Assembly: GCA_031254095.1 (NCBI GenBank)
Contig: JAIRVC010000220.1
Coordinates: forward strand, 1 to 13,466
Direction: 5' to 3'
Length of the DNA stretch: 13,466 nt
From: Acidobacteriota bacterium
GTDB lineage: Bacteria > Acidobacteriota > UBA6911
This document shows positions 6,301-13,466 of the stretch, one piece after another (the stretch's first letter is position 1; each line of letters starts with the position of its first letter). A model generated the notes under the pieces. That model searched no databases and was not told where the DNA came from. It saw only the letters and a program-made list of their open reading frames with translations. Both the position numbers and the translations under genes were made by a program.

Positions 6301-7380
6301 CTACTTTTTCCCGATATATCCCATGGCTTTAAGCAGCTCCGCGATCAGCACCGCTCCGCCGGCCGCGCCGCGAACCGTGTTGTGCGAAAGGCTCACGAAT
6401 TTGTAGTCGTGCAAAGCGTCTTCGCGCAACCTGCCGACGGCGACGCCCATGCCGCTTTCCAGATCGCGATCCAGCTTTGTCTGCGGCCGGTCGGCTTCCT
6501 CGAAATATCTGACGAACTGTTTCGGCGCGGAGGGAAGGCCGAGTTCCTGCGGCTGCCCGCGGAAAGAACGCCAGCATTCGAGTATTTCTTCCTTTGAAGG
6601 CTTACGCTCGAAAGTAACGAAAACCGCCGCCATATGCCCGTCGGTAACCGGCACGCGAATACACTGCGTTGTGATGCAGGGTTTTGCGGCCTTTACGATC
6701 ACGCCGTCCGCGATGCCGCCCCAGATGCGCAAAGGCTCCTGCTCGCTTTTTTCTTCTTCGCCGCCGATATAGGGAATGATGTTGTCAACCATCTCAGGCC
6801 AGTCTTTAAAAGTCTTACCCGCGCCGGAAATCGCCTGGTAGGTGCAGGCGGTAACGCTGACCGGCCGGTATTCGATCAGCGCGTGGAGTGCCGGAACGTA
6901 GCTCTGAATCGAGCAGTTGGGCTTTACTGCGATAAATCCGCGCTTTGTTCCAAGGCGTTTCTTTTGATATTCGATAACGCCGAGATGCCCCGGATTTACT
7001 TCCGGAATTATCATCGGAACATCCGGCGTCCAGCGATGCGCCGAATTATTGGAAACAACCGGCGTTGCGGCGCGCGCGGATCTTTCTTCAAGCGCGCGCG
7101 TTTCGTCTTTGTTGAGATCAACGGCGCAGAAAATCATATCGACGCCGGAGGCGACTTCGTCAACCTTTGCGGCATCCTGAACGATTATGCGTTTCACGCA
7201 TTCCGGCATGGCGGACGCCAGTTTCCAGCGGCCGTCCACGGCTTCGGCATAGCTTTTACCCGCGGACGCGGCGCTGGCCGCGATAGCTGTCACTTCAAAC
7301 CATGGATGATTTTCAAGCAGGGAGACAAATCGCTGTCCCACCATGCCCGTGCCTCCGACGATGCCTGCTTTAAGTCTCAT
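6301..7380 (-). CDS. asd: Aspartate-semialdehyde dehydrogenase, archaeal/fungal-like class
   Basis: This 359-residue enzyme reduces aspartyl-4-phosphate to aspartate semialdehyde with NADPH in the cytoplasm. It is the branch point to lysine/diaminopimelate, threonine and methionine. The NADP-binding fold opens with GIVGGTGMVGQ (residues 6-16). The catalytic cysteine is C156 in KPNCSIQ. RVPVTDGHM (242-250) supplies the active-site Arg and His249. Length and the VKPNCSIQ and SNNSAHR motifs fit the archaeal/yeast-type class rather than the E. coli type. The ATG has a ribosome site (AGGAA) about 8 bases upstream. It is the second gene of a former leuB-asd pair, now separated from leuB by MITE copy 2. 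Identification is secure. Confidence 0.95.
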   Translation of the reverse strand: MRLKAGIVGGTGMVGQRFVSLLENHPWFEVTAIAASAASAGKSYAEAVDGRWKLASAMPECVKRIIVQDAAKVDEVASGVDMIFCAVDLNKDETRALEERSARAATPVVSNNSAHRWTPDVPMIIPEVNPGHLGVIEYQKKRLGTKRGFIAVKPNCSIQSYVPALHALIEYRPVSVTACTYQAISGAGKTFKDWPEMVDNIIPYIGGEEEKSEQEPLRIWGGIADGVIVKAAKPCITTQCIRVPVTDGHMAAVFVTFERKPSKEEILECWRSFRGQPQELGLPSAPKQFVRYFEEADRPQTKLDRDLESGMGVAVGRLREDALHDYKFVSLSHNTVRGAAGGAVLIAELLKAMGYIGKK

Positions 7381-7394
7381 AAACGCTTCCTAAC

Positions 7395-7518
7395 GGCAAC
7401 CTCCGAAAACCCCAAACTCTGCGTTACGCTCCTTCGGCAAAAATGCTCATTTACCGATATGTAAACTCCGCTTTTGCCTCAGTCGCAAGCCTTGATTTTG
7501 GGGTTTTCGGAGGTCGCC
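7395..7518 (+). mobile_element. MITE-like palindromic element, copy 2 (TSD TAAC), between leuB and asd
   Basis: This 124-bp copy lies in inverse orientation to copy 1 and begins GGCAACCTCCGAAAAC. Its right end is GGAGGTCGCC, with one change in the terminal repeat. Direct repeats TAAC at 7391-7394 and 7519-7522 mark the target duplication. The insertion lies between the leuB stop and the asd ribosome site. The third base of the leuB TAG stop is the terminal base of the element. Removing the element and one TAAC restores a 9-base leuB-asd gap with the stop codon unchanged. As RNA it would form a long hairpin inside the leuB-asd transcript. Confidence 0.85.
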
Positions 7519-8597
7519 TAACGCAATTTTTCCTGAATTCGTTCCGTAAATTCCCTTGTGCCGACAACGCGCGTCCCGCTTCCGGCAATGTCCGCCGTCC
7601 GGCAGCCGTCGTTCAGAACCCCGCTGACGGCGTCGTTTATCTGTTTCGCAAGGTCAGGCCTGTCGAAAGAATATTCAAACATCATCGCGACGCTGTTGAT
7701 CGTTCCCACCGGATTTGCAATATCCTTTCCGGCTATGTCGGGCGCGGATCCGTGAATCGGCTCATACAGCGCTGGGCCGTCTCCCACGCTGGCCGAAGGA
7801 AGCGTGCCGATGCTTCCCGTAAGCACGCCGCCGATATCGCTGAGAATATCCCCGAACATGTTTTCCGTCAGAAGCACGTCAAACTGCGCCGGGCGCAGAA
7901 CCATCTGCATGGCGCAGTTGTCAACCAGAATATGGTTCAGCTCCACATCGGGATATTCACCGGCGACTTCCGTAACGACTTTTCGCCAGAGCTGGCAGAC
8001 CTCAAGAACATTTGCCTTGTCTACCGACGCAACCTTGCGGCGGCGGCGGCGCGCCAGCTCAAAGGCCTTGCGCGCGATGCGCTCGATTTCATGGCGCTGG
8101 TACACCATGTTGTTAAAGCCCGTTTCTTTGCCCGGTTCGCCGGAGACGCCGCGCGGCGTCCCGAAATACAGGCCGCCGGTCAATTCGCGCACAACAACCA
8201 TATCGACACCCCCCACGACTTCCGGTTTCAGCGTGGAGCAGCCTATCAAAACCGGCAGCATCTTTACCGGACGCAGATTGCCGTAAAGCCCAAGCGCCTT
8301 GCGTAAAGCCAGAAGGCCGGTTTCCGGTTTGAGCGCGGGCGGATTCGGATCCCATTTTGGGCCGCCGACCGCGCCGAGCAGAACGGCGTCGCTTTCCATG
8401 CAGCGGCGCAGCGTCTGATCCGGCAAAGGATTATTGAAAGCGTCGATTGCCGCGCCGCCTATGGCTTCTTCATATAGTTCAACATCGAAACCCGCGCGGG
8501 CGGCGACCTGTTTCAATACCGCCAGCGCCGAAGCGACTATTTCAGCGCCTATTCCATCCCCGGGAAGAACACATATTTTTTTTACACTATCTGACAT
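7518..8597 (-). CDS. leuB: 3-isopropylmalate dehydrogenase
   Basis: This 359-residue cytoplasmic enzyme oxidises and decarboxylates 3-isopropylmalate with NAD in leucine synthesis. Family motifs appear in order: LPGDGIGAEIV near the start, GGPKW, the substrate-binding arginines of LRKALGLYGNLRP, RELTGGLYFG, the catalytic lysine in VDKANVLE, VDNCAMQMV, the metal-binding TENMFGDILSD, and the NAD-site signature EPIHGSAPDIAGKDIANP. These favour LeuB over isocitrate or tartrate dehydrogenase. The ATG follows AAAAAGG by 7 bases. It has no leuA, leuC or leuD neighbour in the window. The TAG stop overlaps the end of MITE copy 2 by one base, but the protein is complete. Confidence 0.95.
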   Translation of the reverse strand: MSDSVKKICVLPGDGIGAEIVASALAVLKQVAARAGFDVELYEEAIGGAAIDAFNNPLPDQTLRRCMESDAVLLGAVGGPKWDPNPPALKPETGLLALRKALGLYGNLRPVKMLPVLIGCSTLKPEVVGGVDMVVVRELTGGLYFGTPRGVSGEPGKETGFNNMVYQRHEIERIARKAFELARRRRRKVASVDKANVLEVCQLWRKVVTEVAGEYPDVELNHILVDNCAMQMVLRPAQFDVLLTENMFGDILSDIGGVLTGSIGTLPSASVGDGPALYEPIHGSAPDIAGKDIANPVGTINSVAMMFEYSFDRPDLAKQINDAVSGVLNDGCRTADIAGSGTRVVGTREFTERIQEKLR

Positions 8598-8619
8598 TAC
8601 ATTACCTTTTTCAGTAGTC

Positions 8620-8635
8620 AGTGATCAGTGGTTAG
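8620..8635 (-). repeat. Copy B (inverted) of dispersed CTGAYCACTGATCACT repeat
   Basis: AGTGATCAGTGGTTAG is the reverse complement of 8739-8754 except for one base. With that copy it could form the ends of a ~135-bp element with an AT-rich core. No clear target duplication is visible. Confidence 0.55.
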
Positions 8636-8738
8636 ATATTGACCATATACTTTCTTAACCAAAGACATGACTTACCCAGAATAATTAATTCTCTATATAT
8701 TGCTATACACTCATAACCTTACTTCTTTTTTCTGACCA

Positions 8739-8754
8739 CTGACCACTGATCACT
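8739..8754 (+). repeat. Copy C of dispersed CTGAYCACTGATCACT repeat
   Basis: CTGACCACTGATCACT follows a T-run and an additional CTGACCA unit, just beyond the secretin stop codon. It is 15/16 identical to copy A at 608-623 and to the reverse complement of copy B. Confidence 0.55.
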
Positions 8755-8757
8755 TAT

Positions 8758-10965
8758 TTATTTTACCTTCCTGATATCCCTTATTTGATCAAGTTCCCTT
8801 TTTTCGCGGTCTTTGCGCGCGTTTTCTATGTCGCGGATGCGTTCAGCTTCCTGCTCATCGGCAAGCTTGCGCACGTTGCGCAGAGAATCGCTAAAACGCT
8901 GCGTGAACTCCTGCAATCTTTCCGGAGTCCGGATAACATGCGGAGTGATGAGGATAACAAGCTCCGTGCGGGTATTTTTGCGGTATGTCCCTCCGAAAAG
9001 CCCTCCGATAAACGGAATGTCAGAAAGAAAAGGAATGCCCGCGCGGTTCCATATATCCTGATTGTTTCTCAGGCCGGCAATTACCGCGGTCTGACCGTCT
9101 TTGACGGAAAGAACCGTTTCAACGTTGGTTGTGGGAAAGATCATCACGTCCGTTCCCCCCACGCTTTGCGAAGAAAAGGTGCTGACTTCCTGTGCGATTT
9201 CCATCGTCACCGTTCCGGAAGCGGAAATTTTGGGAATAACAATCAGGGAAACGCCCGTTTTCCGATACGATATTGTGGTTTGGCCGAGGTCGCTCGTAAA
9301 ATAGCTCCCGGACTGATAAGGGACTTCAGCGCCGGTTATGAAAGTCGCCTGATTCCCATCCATCGTCGTAACCGACGGCTGCTGCAGAATATTAACTTTA
9401 TTTTTTGACTTCAGCGCGTCAAGGGCAAGCATGAGCTGCCGCTGGCTGCCTATGTAAGCGAAAGTTTCGAACGAAAGCGCTCCATCCACGCTTCCGGATC
9501 CCATTCCCGCCGTCGTCATTTTGCCTTCCGACCGCGCTTCAAGCCAGGCGCGAAAACCATACATGAGTTCGTCGGTAAGATCGACTTGAAGCACCATCGC
9601 TTCGATGGATACCTGCCTCGGCGGCGCATCCATTTCTTCAATGTCTTTTAAAAGGGTACGGTAGTCGGCCGGCGTTGACTGAACGCGCAGCACATTGTTT
9701 ATGTCGTCAACCACCACCCGCGCGATGTCCCTGAGGCCGCCGAACTCGCTGCCCCCCAGAACTATCGAAGTAACCGTGGGCGAAGAAGTGTCAAGGCGCG
9801 GCCCAAGCTGCGTGGCGGAACCGAAAGTGCTGCCGCTGCTATCGTTTCCCAAACCAAGCGCCTGATTGATTAATGAACTGGAAGAACTCGTATTTCTGCT
9901 GGTTCCCGTGGCGTTGGAACTCGAATTGCCGTCGCCGTAAAGCGCAAGAAGCATGGTGGCGATGTTTGACGCGGTGGAATCCTGAACAACATAGACATAA
10001 GTCTGATATTTGTTGTTTTCGCTGGCGTCAAGCTCTCCTATCCAGCGTTTGGCCGTAGCGAGCGCATGTCTGGAAGCGGCCATTACGAAAATCGAATTCA
10101 ACCGCTCAAGCGGCACAAACGAAACGCCCGTGGCGGCGGATGAAACCGCGCCGCCCTTGGCGGCAGGGGCTGCGCCCGCGCCGGAACCGAATATTACGCC
10201 CAGTTCGGCGGCGACATCCACGGCGTTGCTGTATTCGATTTTTACCAGCTCAACATTATCGGGATTAAAAAATGAATTATCCAGAAGCCGGATGATTTCC
10301 CTGACGCGCGCGGCGTTGTCGGAATAATCCGTAAAAATCATCATATTCAGGCGCTTGAAAGTTATTATGGCGACGCTGTCGGACAATAAAAGCCTGACAG
10401 CGTCAACGACATCGTCTACCGACATAAAATCCAGGCGGACAACATGCGTGGCAACGGGAAGCGCCCTTAAACCTTCCTGTTCAAACTCCTGTCCGGCGGG
10501 CGGCTGGAACTGTGAAATATCCGGATACGGCTCGCCGTCCGCGCGCGGCAACGGCTGCTCGTCAATGATTTTAAGATTGCCTCTTATGGCCGCGGCGAGC
10601 GGAATAACCTGATAGATATTATCCTGATAAACGAGCGCGGCGCTTTTGGTTCTAAGTGTCCCGTGAAAAAGCGACCAAAGCTCATTCCTTGGTATCGTGA
10701 TGCTGAAGTCAACGACCCCCTGCACCAATGAATCGACCATAATAGGCTTTAGTCCGAGAAGCTCCGCCATTGTGCTGACGAATTCGTTCATATCCGCGTT
10801 GGTGAAACGCACCGGTATCTCGTTTGCGCTCCTTGCGGCCGCGGACGAACGATCTGGCGGCCGCTGCGCGCCCCCCTGCGCTCCCCAGGCCGCCGGCTGC
10901 GCCGTCATGGTCGCCGCACAGGCCAGAAATATCAAGCTTCGTAGTTTACGATTGCGTATGAACAT
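8758..10965 (-). CDS. Secretin, GspD/PilQ family outer-membrane channel
   Basis: This 735-residue protein should form the multimeric outer-membrane gate of a type II secretion or type IV pilus system. A signal peptide ends near residue 29. The N0 domain is at about 50-122 (VRFTNADMNEFVSTMAELLG). N-domain repeats follow at about 172-230 (VVRLDFMSVDDVVDAVRLLL), 237-312 and 320-450. The last is split by a Ser/Gly/Asn-rich insert at about 345-400. The secretin core runs from about 450 to 678 and ends in the signature VKDGQTAVIAGLRNN...GIPFLSDIPFIGGLFG...TELVILITPHVIRT. A charged, helical tail (about 685-735) follows. There is no AMIN domain and the N0-N3 layout is GspD-like, while the gene order also fits pilQ, so I leave the symbol blank. 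The ATG has AGAGAGGA upstream. It is last in a four-gene run. Confidence 0.9.
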   Translation of the reverse strand: MFIRNRKLRSLIFLACAATMTAQPAAWGAQGGAQRPPDRSSAAARSANEIPVRFTNADMNEFVSTMAELLGLKPIMVDSLVQGVVDFSITIPRNELWSLFHGTLRTKSAALVYQDNIYQVIPLAAAIRGNLKIIDEQPLPRADGEPYPDISQFQPPAGQEFEQEGLRALPVATHVVRLDFMSVDDVVDAVRLLLSDSVAIITFKRLNMMIFTDYSDNAARVREIIRLLDNSFFNPDNVELVKIEYSNAVDVAAELGVIFGSGAGAAPAAKGGAVSSAATGVSFVPLERLNSIFVMAASRHALATAKRWIGELDASENNKYQTYVYVVQDSTASNIATMLLALYGDGNSSSNATGTSRNTSSSSSLINQALGLGNDSSGSTFGSATQLGPRLDTSSPTVTSIVLGGSEFGGLRDIARVVVDDINNVLRVQSTPADYRTLLKDIEEMDAPPRQVSIEAMVLQVDLTDELMYGFRAWLEARSEGKMTTAGMGSGSVDGALSFETFAYIGSQRQLMLALDALKSKNKVNILQQPSVTTMDGNQATFITGAEVPYQSGSYFTSDLGQTTISYRKTGVSLIVIPKISASGTVTMEIAQEVSTFSSQSVGGTDVMIFPTTNVETVLSVKDGQTAVIAGLRNNQDIWNRAGIPFLSDIPFIGGLFGGTYRKNTRTELVILITPHVIRTPERLQEFTQRFSDSLRNVRKLADEQEAERIRDIENARKDREKRELDQIRDIRKVK

Positions 10966-10991
10966 TAAAGTTCCTCTCTGTATTTATTACT

Positions 10992-11044
10992 CTGAACCGG
11001 GACGAACGATGTCACCAATTTACTGAATCGGGACGAACGATGTC
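10992..11044 (+). repeat. 31-bp tandem duplication across the end of the gspC/pilP-like gene
   Basis: The 22 bases at 10992-11013 and 11023-11044 match at 21 positions, with a period of 31 bases. The right copy encodes the protein's final DIVRPDS. The left copy lies partly beyond the stop and, read in another frame, encodes DIVRPGSE followed by TAA. The shift of 31 (not a multiple of 3) created the present TGA stop at the junction. Confidence 0.8.
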
Positions 11045-11950
11045 GCCAAACGGTGAACGGATGACGCGCTGCTGCTGTTGCTGCTGACCCGCGCCTGAAT
11101 CGGGCTGCGCGCCGGTTCCCGGTCTGGGCTTCTGCGCCGGCGTTTCCGGCGTCATTATAACCACGCCATCATTCGGCGGCATTTGAACGGGCTGCGCGCC
11201 TCCCGGCTTAGGCTTCTGTGCCGCCTGCGCCTGCCGCGCCGCGGCGGTTGCCGCGTCGATTGACGCCTGCCGCGCGGCGTTCTGCGGCGTTCTGCCCGGC
11301 GCCGCCCCGGTCGTTGTTACGGTCACCGCGCCGCTCGCTCCGCCGCCGCCACCGATTCGAACCACCTGCGCGGCGGCGACCGCCGCTGCCGGCCTTACGG
11401 GCTGCTGACGCCTGGCGGCTCTATTTATTTGGATAACCTCTTTACGGCCGCCGTTTTCCAGCACCATCTGTTCGGCCTCAATACTGGTGATTTCGTATCC
11501 GCGATAAACATCCCCGACGCGCCGCGTTTCCATGTTCATCTCGCCGCCGCGCGCCTGCTGCCTGGCCGGATCGATAACCTTCGCGCTGTATTGGCCGTCG
11601 ATCATGATTGTACTCACCAGAACCGGTTTCGGATTTAGCGGAGGAACGGGCTGAACCACTACGGACAACGCCGATCCCGCCGGATCTTCACGTCCGCGCA
11701 GATCGGAAAACAACGTCCGTTCCGATATGACGTAATAATCGGCTTCCCCGAAAACCGGCGTTTCCATGGAAGTATCGGCCGTAGGCCCGCTTGCTGTTTT
11801 TGCCGCCGCCTGGTTTTCGGACGCAATCAACTCTATTTTCGCCGGGTCGTTTTGCGTTTTAAACTGAACATATTGACGGCTCAGTTCCCTTGCCAGCCCA
11901 ATCGCGGCCACAAGCAGCAATATGTTAAGCGCAATCCATTTTTTTGCCAT
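11012..11950 (-). CDS. GspC/PilP-like inner-membrane linker protein with disordered tail
   Basis: This 312-residue protein has one N-terminal membrane helix (about 5-21), a spacer, and a small beta-rich domain at about 70-176 (YYVISERTLFSDLRG, VLVSTIMIDGQYSAKVID, GDVYRGYEITSIEAEQMVLE). That pattern resembles the GspC homology region or the PilP beta domain, which contact the secretin N0 domain. Residues from about 180 to the end are low-complexity Ala/Pro/Gln/Gly with a run of six Gln, and are probably disordered; no PDZ domain is present. It lacks the lipobox expected of a PilP lipoprotein, which favours GspC. The start has GAGGAGGAAG upstream. It sits 14 bases after the gspM/pilO-like gene and 46 before the secretin. 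The gene's 3' end was altered by a 31-bp duplication. Confidence 0.72.
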   Translation of the reverse strand: MAKKWIALNILLLVAAIGLARELSRQYVQFKTQNDPAKIELIASENQAAAKTASGPTADTSMETPVFGEADYYVISERTLFSDLRGREDPAGSALSVVVQPVPPLNPKPVLVSTIMIDGQYSAKVIDPARQQARGGEMNMETRRVGDVYRGYEITSIEAEQMVLENGGRKEVIQINRAARRQQPVRPAAAVAAAQVVRIGGGGGASGAVTVTTTGAAPGRTPQNAARQASIDAATAAARQAQAAQKPKPGGAQPVQMPPNDGVVIMTPETPAQKPRPGTGAQPDSGAGQQQQQQRVIRSPFGDIVRPDSVNW

Positions 11951-11964
11951 GGAGACTTCCTCCT

Positions 11965-12618
11965 CTATCCTATCGCTTTACGCGCGGCGGATGCCGCCGC
12001 CTGAGCCGCGTCTTTGCCGGGCTTTGCCTCGGGTTCGGGCGGCGGCACGCTGATGTAACCCACAACGACAATACTCAACCCGCGGCGCAGCACAAGCTGC
12101 TTTTGCTGCAAAACAGTGCCTATGCCAATTTCTTCGACCTTCAGGAATTTATCGTAATTTTTAATTGCGGCCAGAAAATTCACCAGGCTTTCCTCCTGGC
12201 AGTCGATCGCGATCCGCACGGAAATTTTTACCAGCGAATCGCTGTCCGCAATCTTCTGCTCCGGCAGATTGCTCTTGGTATTAATCAGAACACCGCTGTC
12301 GTCAGCAAAATCATTCAGCACCCGCTGTAATTCCGTGGCGGCGGCGGTGGCGTTATTTCCGGGAAGCAGCCTGCCCCGTATTTTTTCGATATCGCTTTCC
12401 GCGTCTTCTATCCGTTTCTTAAAGAAATCCTCACGCCCGATCAGCTCTTTCTGGCGCCGGAGCAGGCTTTCCTGTGTTTCTACTTTCCCGGCAAGGCTTT
12501 CGCCGTCGCCGGGCGAAAAAAACGCCGACGCCCAGTAAACAAGAATCGCTATTGCAAGCGCTATCCCCGTGTAAAGCACTTTTTTTTCTCGCGCGCTGGT
12601 TTTCGCGTCACTTTTCAT
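11965..12618 (-). CDS. GspM/PilO-like inner-membrane platform protein
   Basis: This 217-residue protein has a cytoplasmic basic start, a membrane helix at about 14-33, a coiled coil at about 42-85 rich in Glu/Lys/Arg, then an alpha/beta region at about 90-195 (LQRVLNDFADDSGVLI, VKISVRIAIDCQEESLVNFL, LVLRRGLSIVVVGYI). This is the layout of PilO/GspM, which pairs with PilN/GspL in the periplasm to hold the assembly platform. A short Pro/Ala-rich tail ends it. It starts 4 bases after the stop of the upstream gene, with GAGG placed across that stop, so the two are translationally linked. The family assignment rests on architecture and gene order, as these proteins diverge strongly in sequence. 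Confidence 0.75.
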   Translation of the reverse strand: MKSDAKTSAREKKVLYTGIALAIAILVYWASAFFSPGDGESLAGKVETQESLLRRQKELIGREDFFKKRIEDAESDIEKIRGRLLPGNNATAAATELQRVLNDFADDSGVLINTKSNLPEQKIADSDSLVKISVRIAIDCQEESLVNFLAAIKNYDKFLKVEEIGIGTVLQQKQLVLRRGLSIVVVGYISVPPPEPEAKPGKDAAQAAASAARKAIG

Positions 12619-12622
12619 TCCA

Positions 12623-13466
12623 CTACCTCAGTCTGGCTTCTATCGTGAAGCTCTCCCGGCCGGTTGCCGTTCTCGAAGAAGAGCCCCTTGGCACGACATC
12701 TTTCAGCAAAGGCGATTTTCCCAGTTGAGAAATAAGGTCGGAAGACGAATCACTTTCGCCTTGAAGCGTTATAACGCCTTTATTATAGCTGTAACTTCTG
12801 AGAAACGTGTCATCGGGAAAAGTTTCCGTCAGATATTTCAAAATGTCGAGGTTGCGGTCGTCGTCGCCAAGGAGATCCACAATTAGTTTTCTCTGTGCTT
12901 CAAGTTTTTCTCCCCGCGCTTCCAGGCTGCGCACGGCGCGAACCTGACCTTCAAGTTTTTGCGTTTCCTGCTCAAGCAGCGCCAGCCGCTGCCTGTTATG
13001 CATGGGCTCAACAAGACCCAGTCCCGCCAAAATCAGCAGGATGGCCATGCCCAGCGCGGCGGCAACGGCGATGCCCCAGCGTCCCTGACGGCTCTTTAGT
13101 TCCGGCGGCAGCAGGTTCAGTTTAACGGCCGGATTCGGCGCGACAGCGGTAAATGCCAGGCCGCAGACGGCGGTTGCTTCCGCCATCACCTGGCTGTTGA
13201 TTTCCGACGACGCCAGGGGAAAAGATTTTTCCAGAAGCTCGCATTCCGGAATGCGCTCCCTGATTTCTTCGTAAACATCCCGCGACGATTCGCCGGTCAG
13301 CAAGATTTTTTCCAGCACGCCGTCCGGGCCGAGCCGCAATCTTGCGGCCGCTTCGTTTATTTCGCCAAAAAGAAGATCGCCCCAACCTTGCGTGTCGTTT
13401 TTTGGAACTTCCCGCGAATAGACAAATTGCCCGTTGCGCAGGGCGAAAAGCTCCAGTTCCGATTTC
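12623..13466 (-). CDS. GspL or PilM-PilN fusion-like protein, N-terminus beyond window
   Basis: The frame is open from the right edge (first full codon at 13465-13463), giving 280 residues of the C-terminal part. A TTG at 13337-13339 is in frame but internal and is not the start. The first ~85 residues look like the end of a cytoplasmic PilM/GspL-type actin-like domain. KLNLLPPELKSR (about 115-126) is the typical entry to a PilN-like region. A membrane helix follows at about 130-152, then a coiled coil (about 160-195) and a ferredoxin-like periplasmic domain ending in FTIEARLR. GspL has this layout in one chain; in pili PilM and PilN are usually separate. It would anchor the assembly ATPase to the inner membrane. 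It is the first visible gene of the four-gene run. Confidence 0.75.
   Translation of the reverse strand, partial: KSELELFALRNGQFVYSREVPKNDTQGWGDLLFGEINEAAARLRLGPDGVLEKILLTGESSRDVYEEIRERIPECELLEKSFPLASSEINSQVMAEATAVCGLAFTAVAPNPAVKLNLLPPELKSRQGRWGIAVAAALGMAILLILAGLGLVEPMHNRQRLALLEQETQKLEGQVRAVRSLEARGEKLEAQRKLIVDLLGDDDRNLDILKYLTETFPDDTFLRSYSYNKGVITLQGESDSSSDLISQLGKSPLLKDVVPRGSSSRTATGRESFTIEARLR

Larger units (their letters stand above)
8598..8757. other. AT-rich spacer bounded by inverted GATCAGTG repeats
   Basis: This 160-base gap between leuB and the secretin gene is much more AT-rich than its neighbours. It is bracketed by inverted 16-base repeats at 8620-8635 and 8739-8754 (15 of 16 matching). 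The leuB promoter must lie here if leuB is not read through from the secretin gene, but I see no strong -35/-10 pair. Confidence 0.5.

Noticed and set aside
6634-7464. Long plus-strand ORF opposite asd
   Set aside because: It is antisense to a well-supported asd and results from GC-rich codon bias. No ribosome site or family resemblance was seen.
7443-8306. Long plus-strand ORF opposite leuB
   Set aside because: It is the complement of a clear leuB with full family motifs. Its start lies inside the MITE and its translation has no recognisable domain.

Overview
The window comes from a diderm (Gram-negative-type) bacterium. It holds a secretin with its inner-membrane partners, an outer-membrane beta-barrel protein and a Tat-exported SLH-domain protein. 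Base composition is moderately GC-rich and no gene shows broken codon use. The aspartate-semialdehyde dehydrogenase is of the archaeal/fungal-like class, which is also found in several bacterial phyla, so I cannot name the phylum from this window. The strongest observation is that the organism very probably decodes UGA as selenocysteine.

Layout, left to right. (1) 1-528, minus strand: a secreted Sel1-repeat-like protein, cut by the window edge. (2) 648-3125, minus strand: what a standard gene caller would report as two genes, an SLH protein and an orphan GTG-started ORF. They are in one frame separated only by a TGA at 2148-2150. I read them as one 825-residue selenoprotein: Tat signal, three SLH repeats, a UGSC-like redox domain carrying Sec326, and a long C-terminal domain. 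A well-formed SECIS-like hairpin lies directly after the UGA. (3) 3468-5711, plus strand: a divergently transcribed DUF5916 protein with a CBM9-like domain followed by a beta-barrel. (4) 5712-6300: a non-coding stretch with a ~120-bp palindromic MITE-like element and a tRNA-Ser(UGA). (5) 6301-8597, minus strand: leuB and asd, once 9 bases apart and now separated by a second copy of the same element. (6) 8758-13466, minus strand: a gspL/pilMN-gspM/pilO-gspC/pilP-gspD/pilQ cluster encoding the inner-membrane platform and secretin of a type II secretion or type IV pilus machine. The first gene runs off the right edge.

How the parts work together. The right-hand cluster is a tightly spaced operon building an envelope-spanning export or pilus machine. 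leuB and asd supply leucine and the aspartate family (lysine/DAP, threonine, methionine). The left-hand region looks like an envelope/periplasm module: a surface-anchored predicted selenoprotein, a small secreted Sel1-like protein transcribed behind it, and an outer-membrane protein transcribed away from the same intergenic region. The two MITE copies are about 97% identical, lie in opposite orientation, and each has a 4-bp target duplication. This lets the empty leuB-asd junction be reconstructed exactly.
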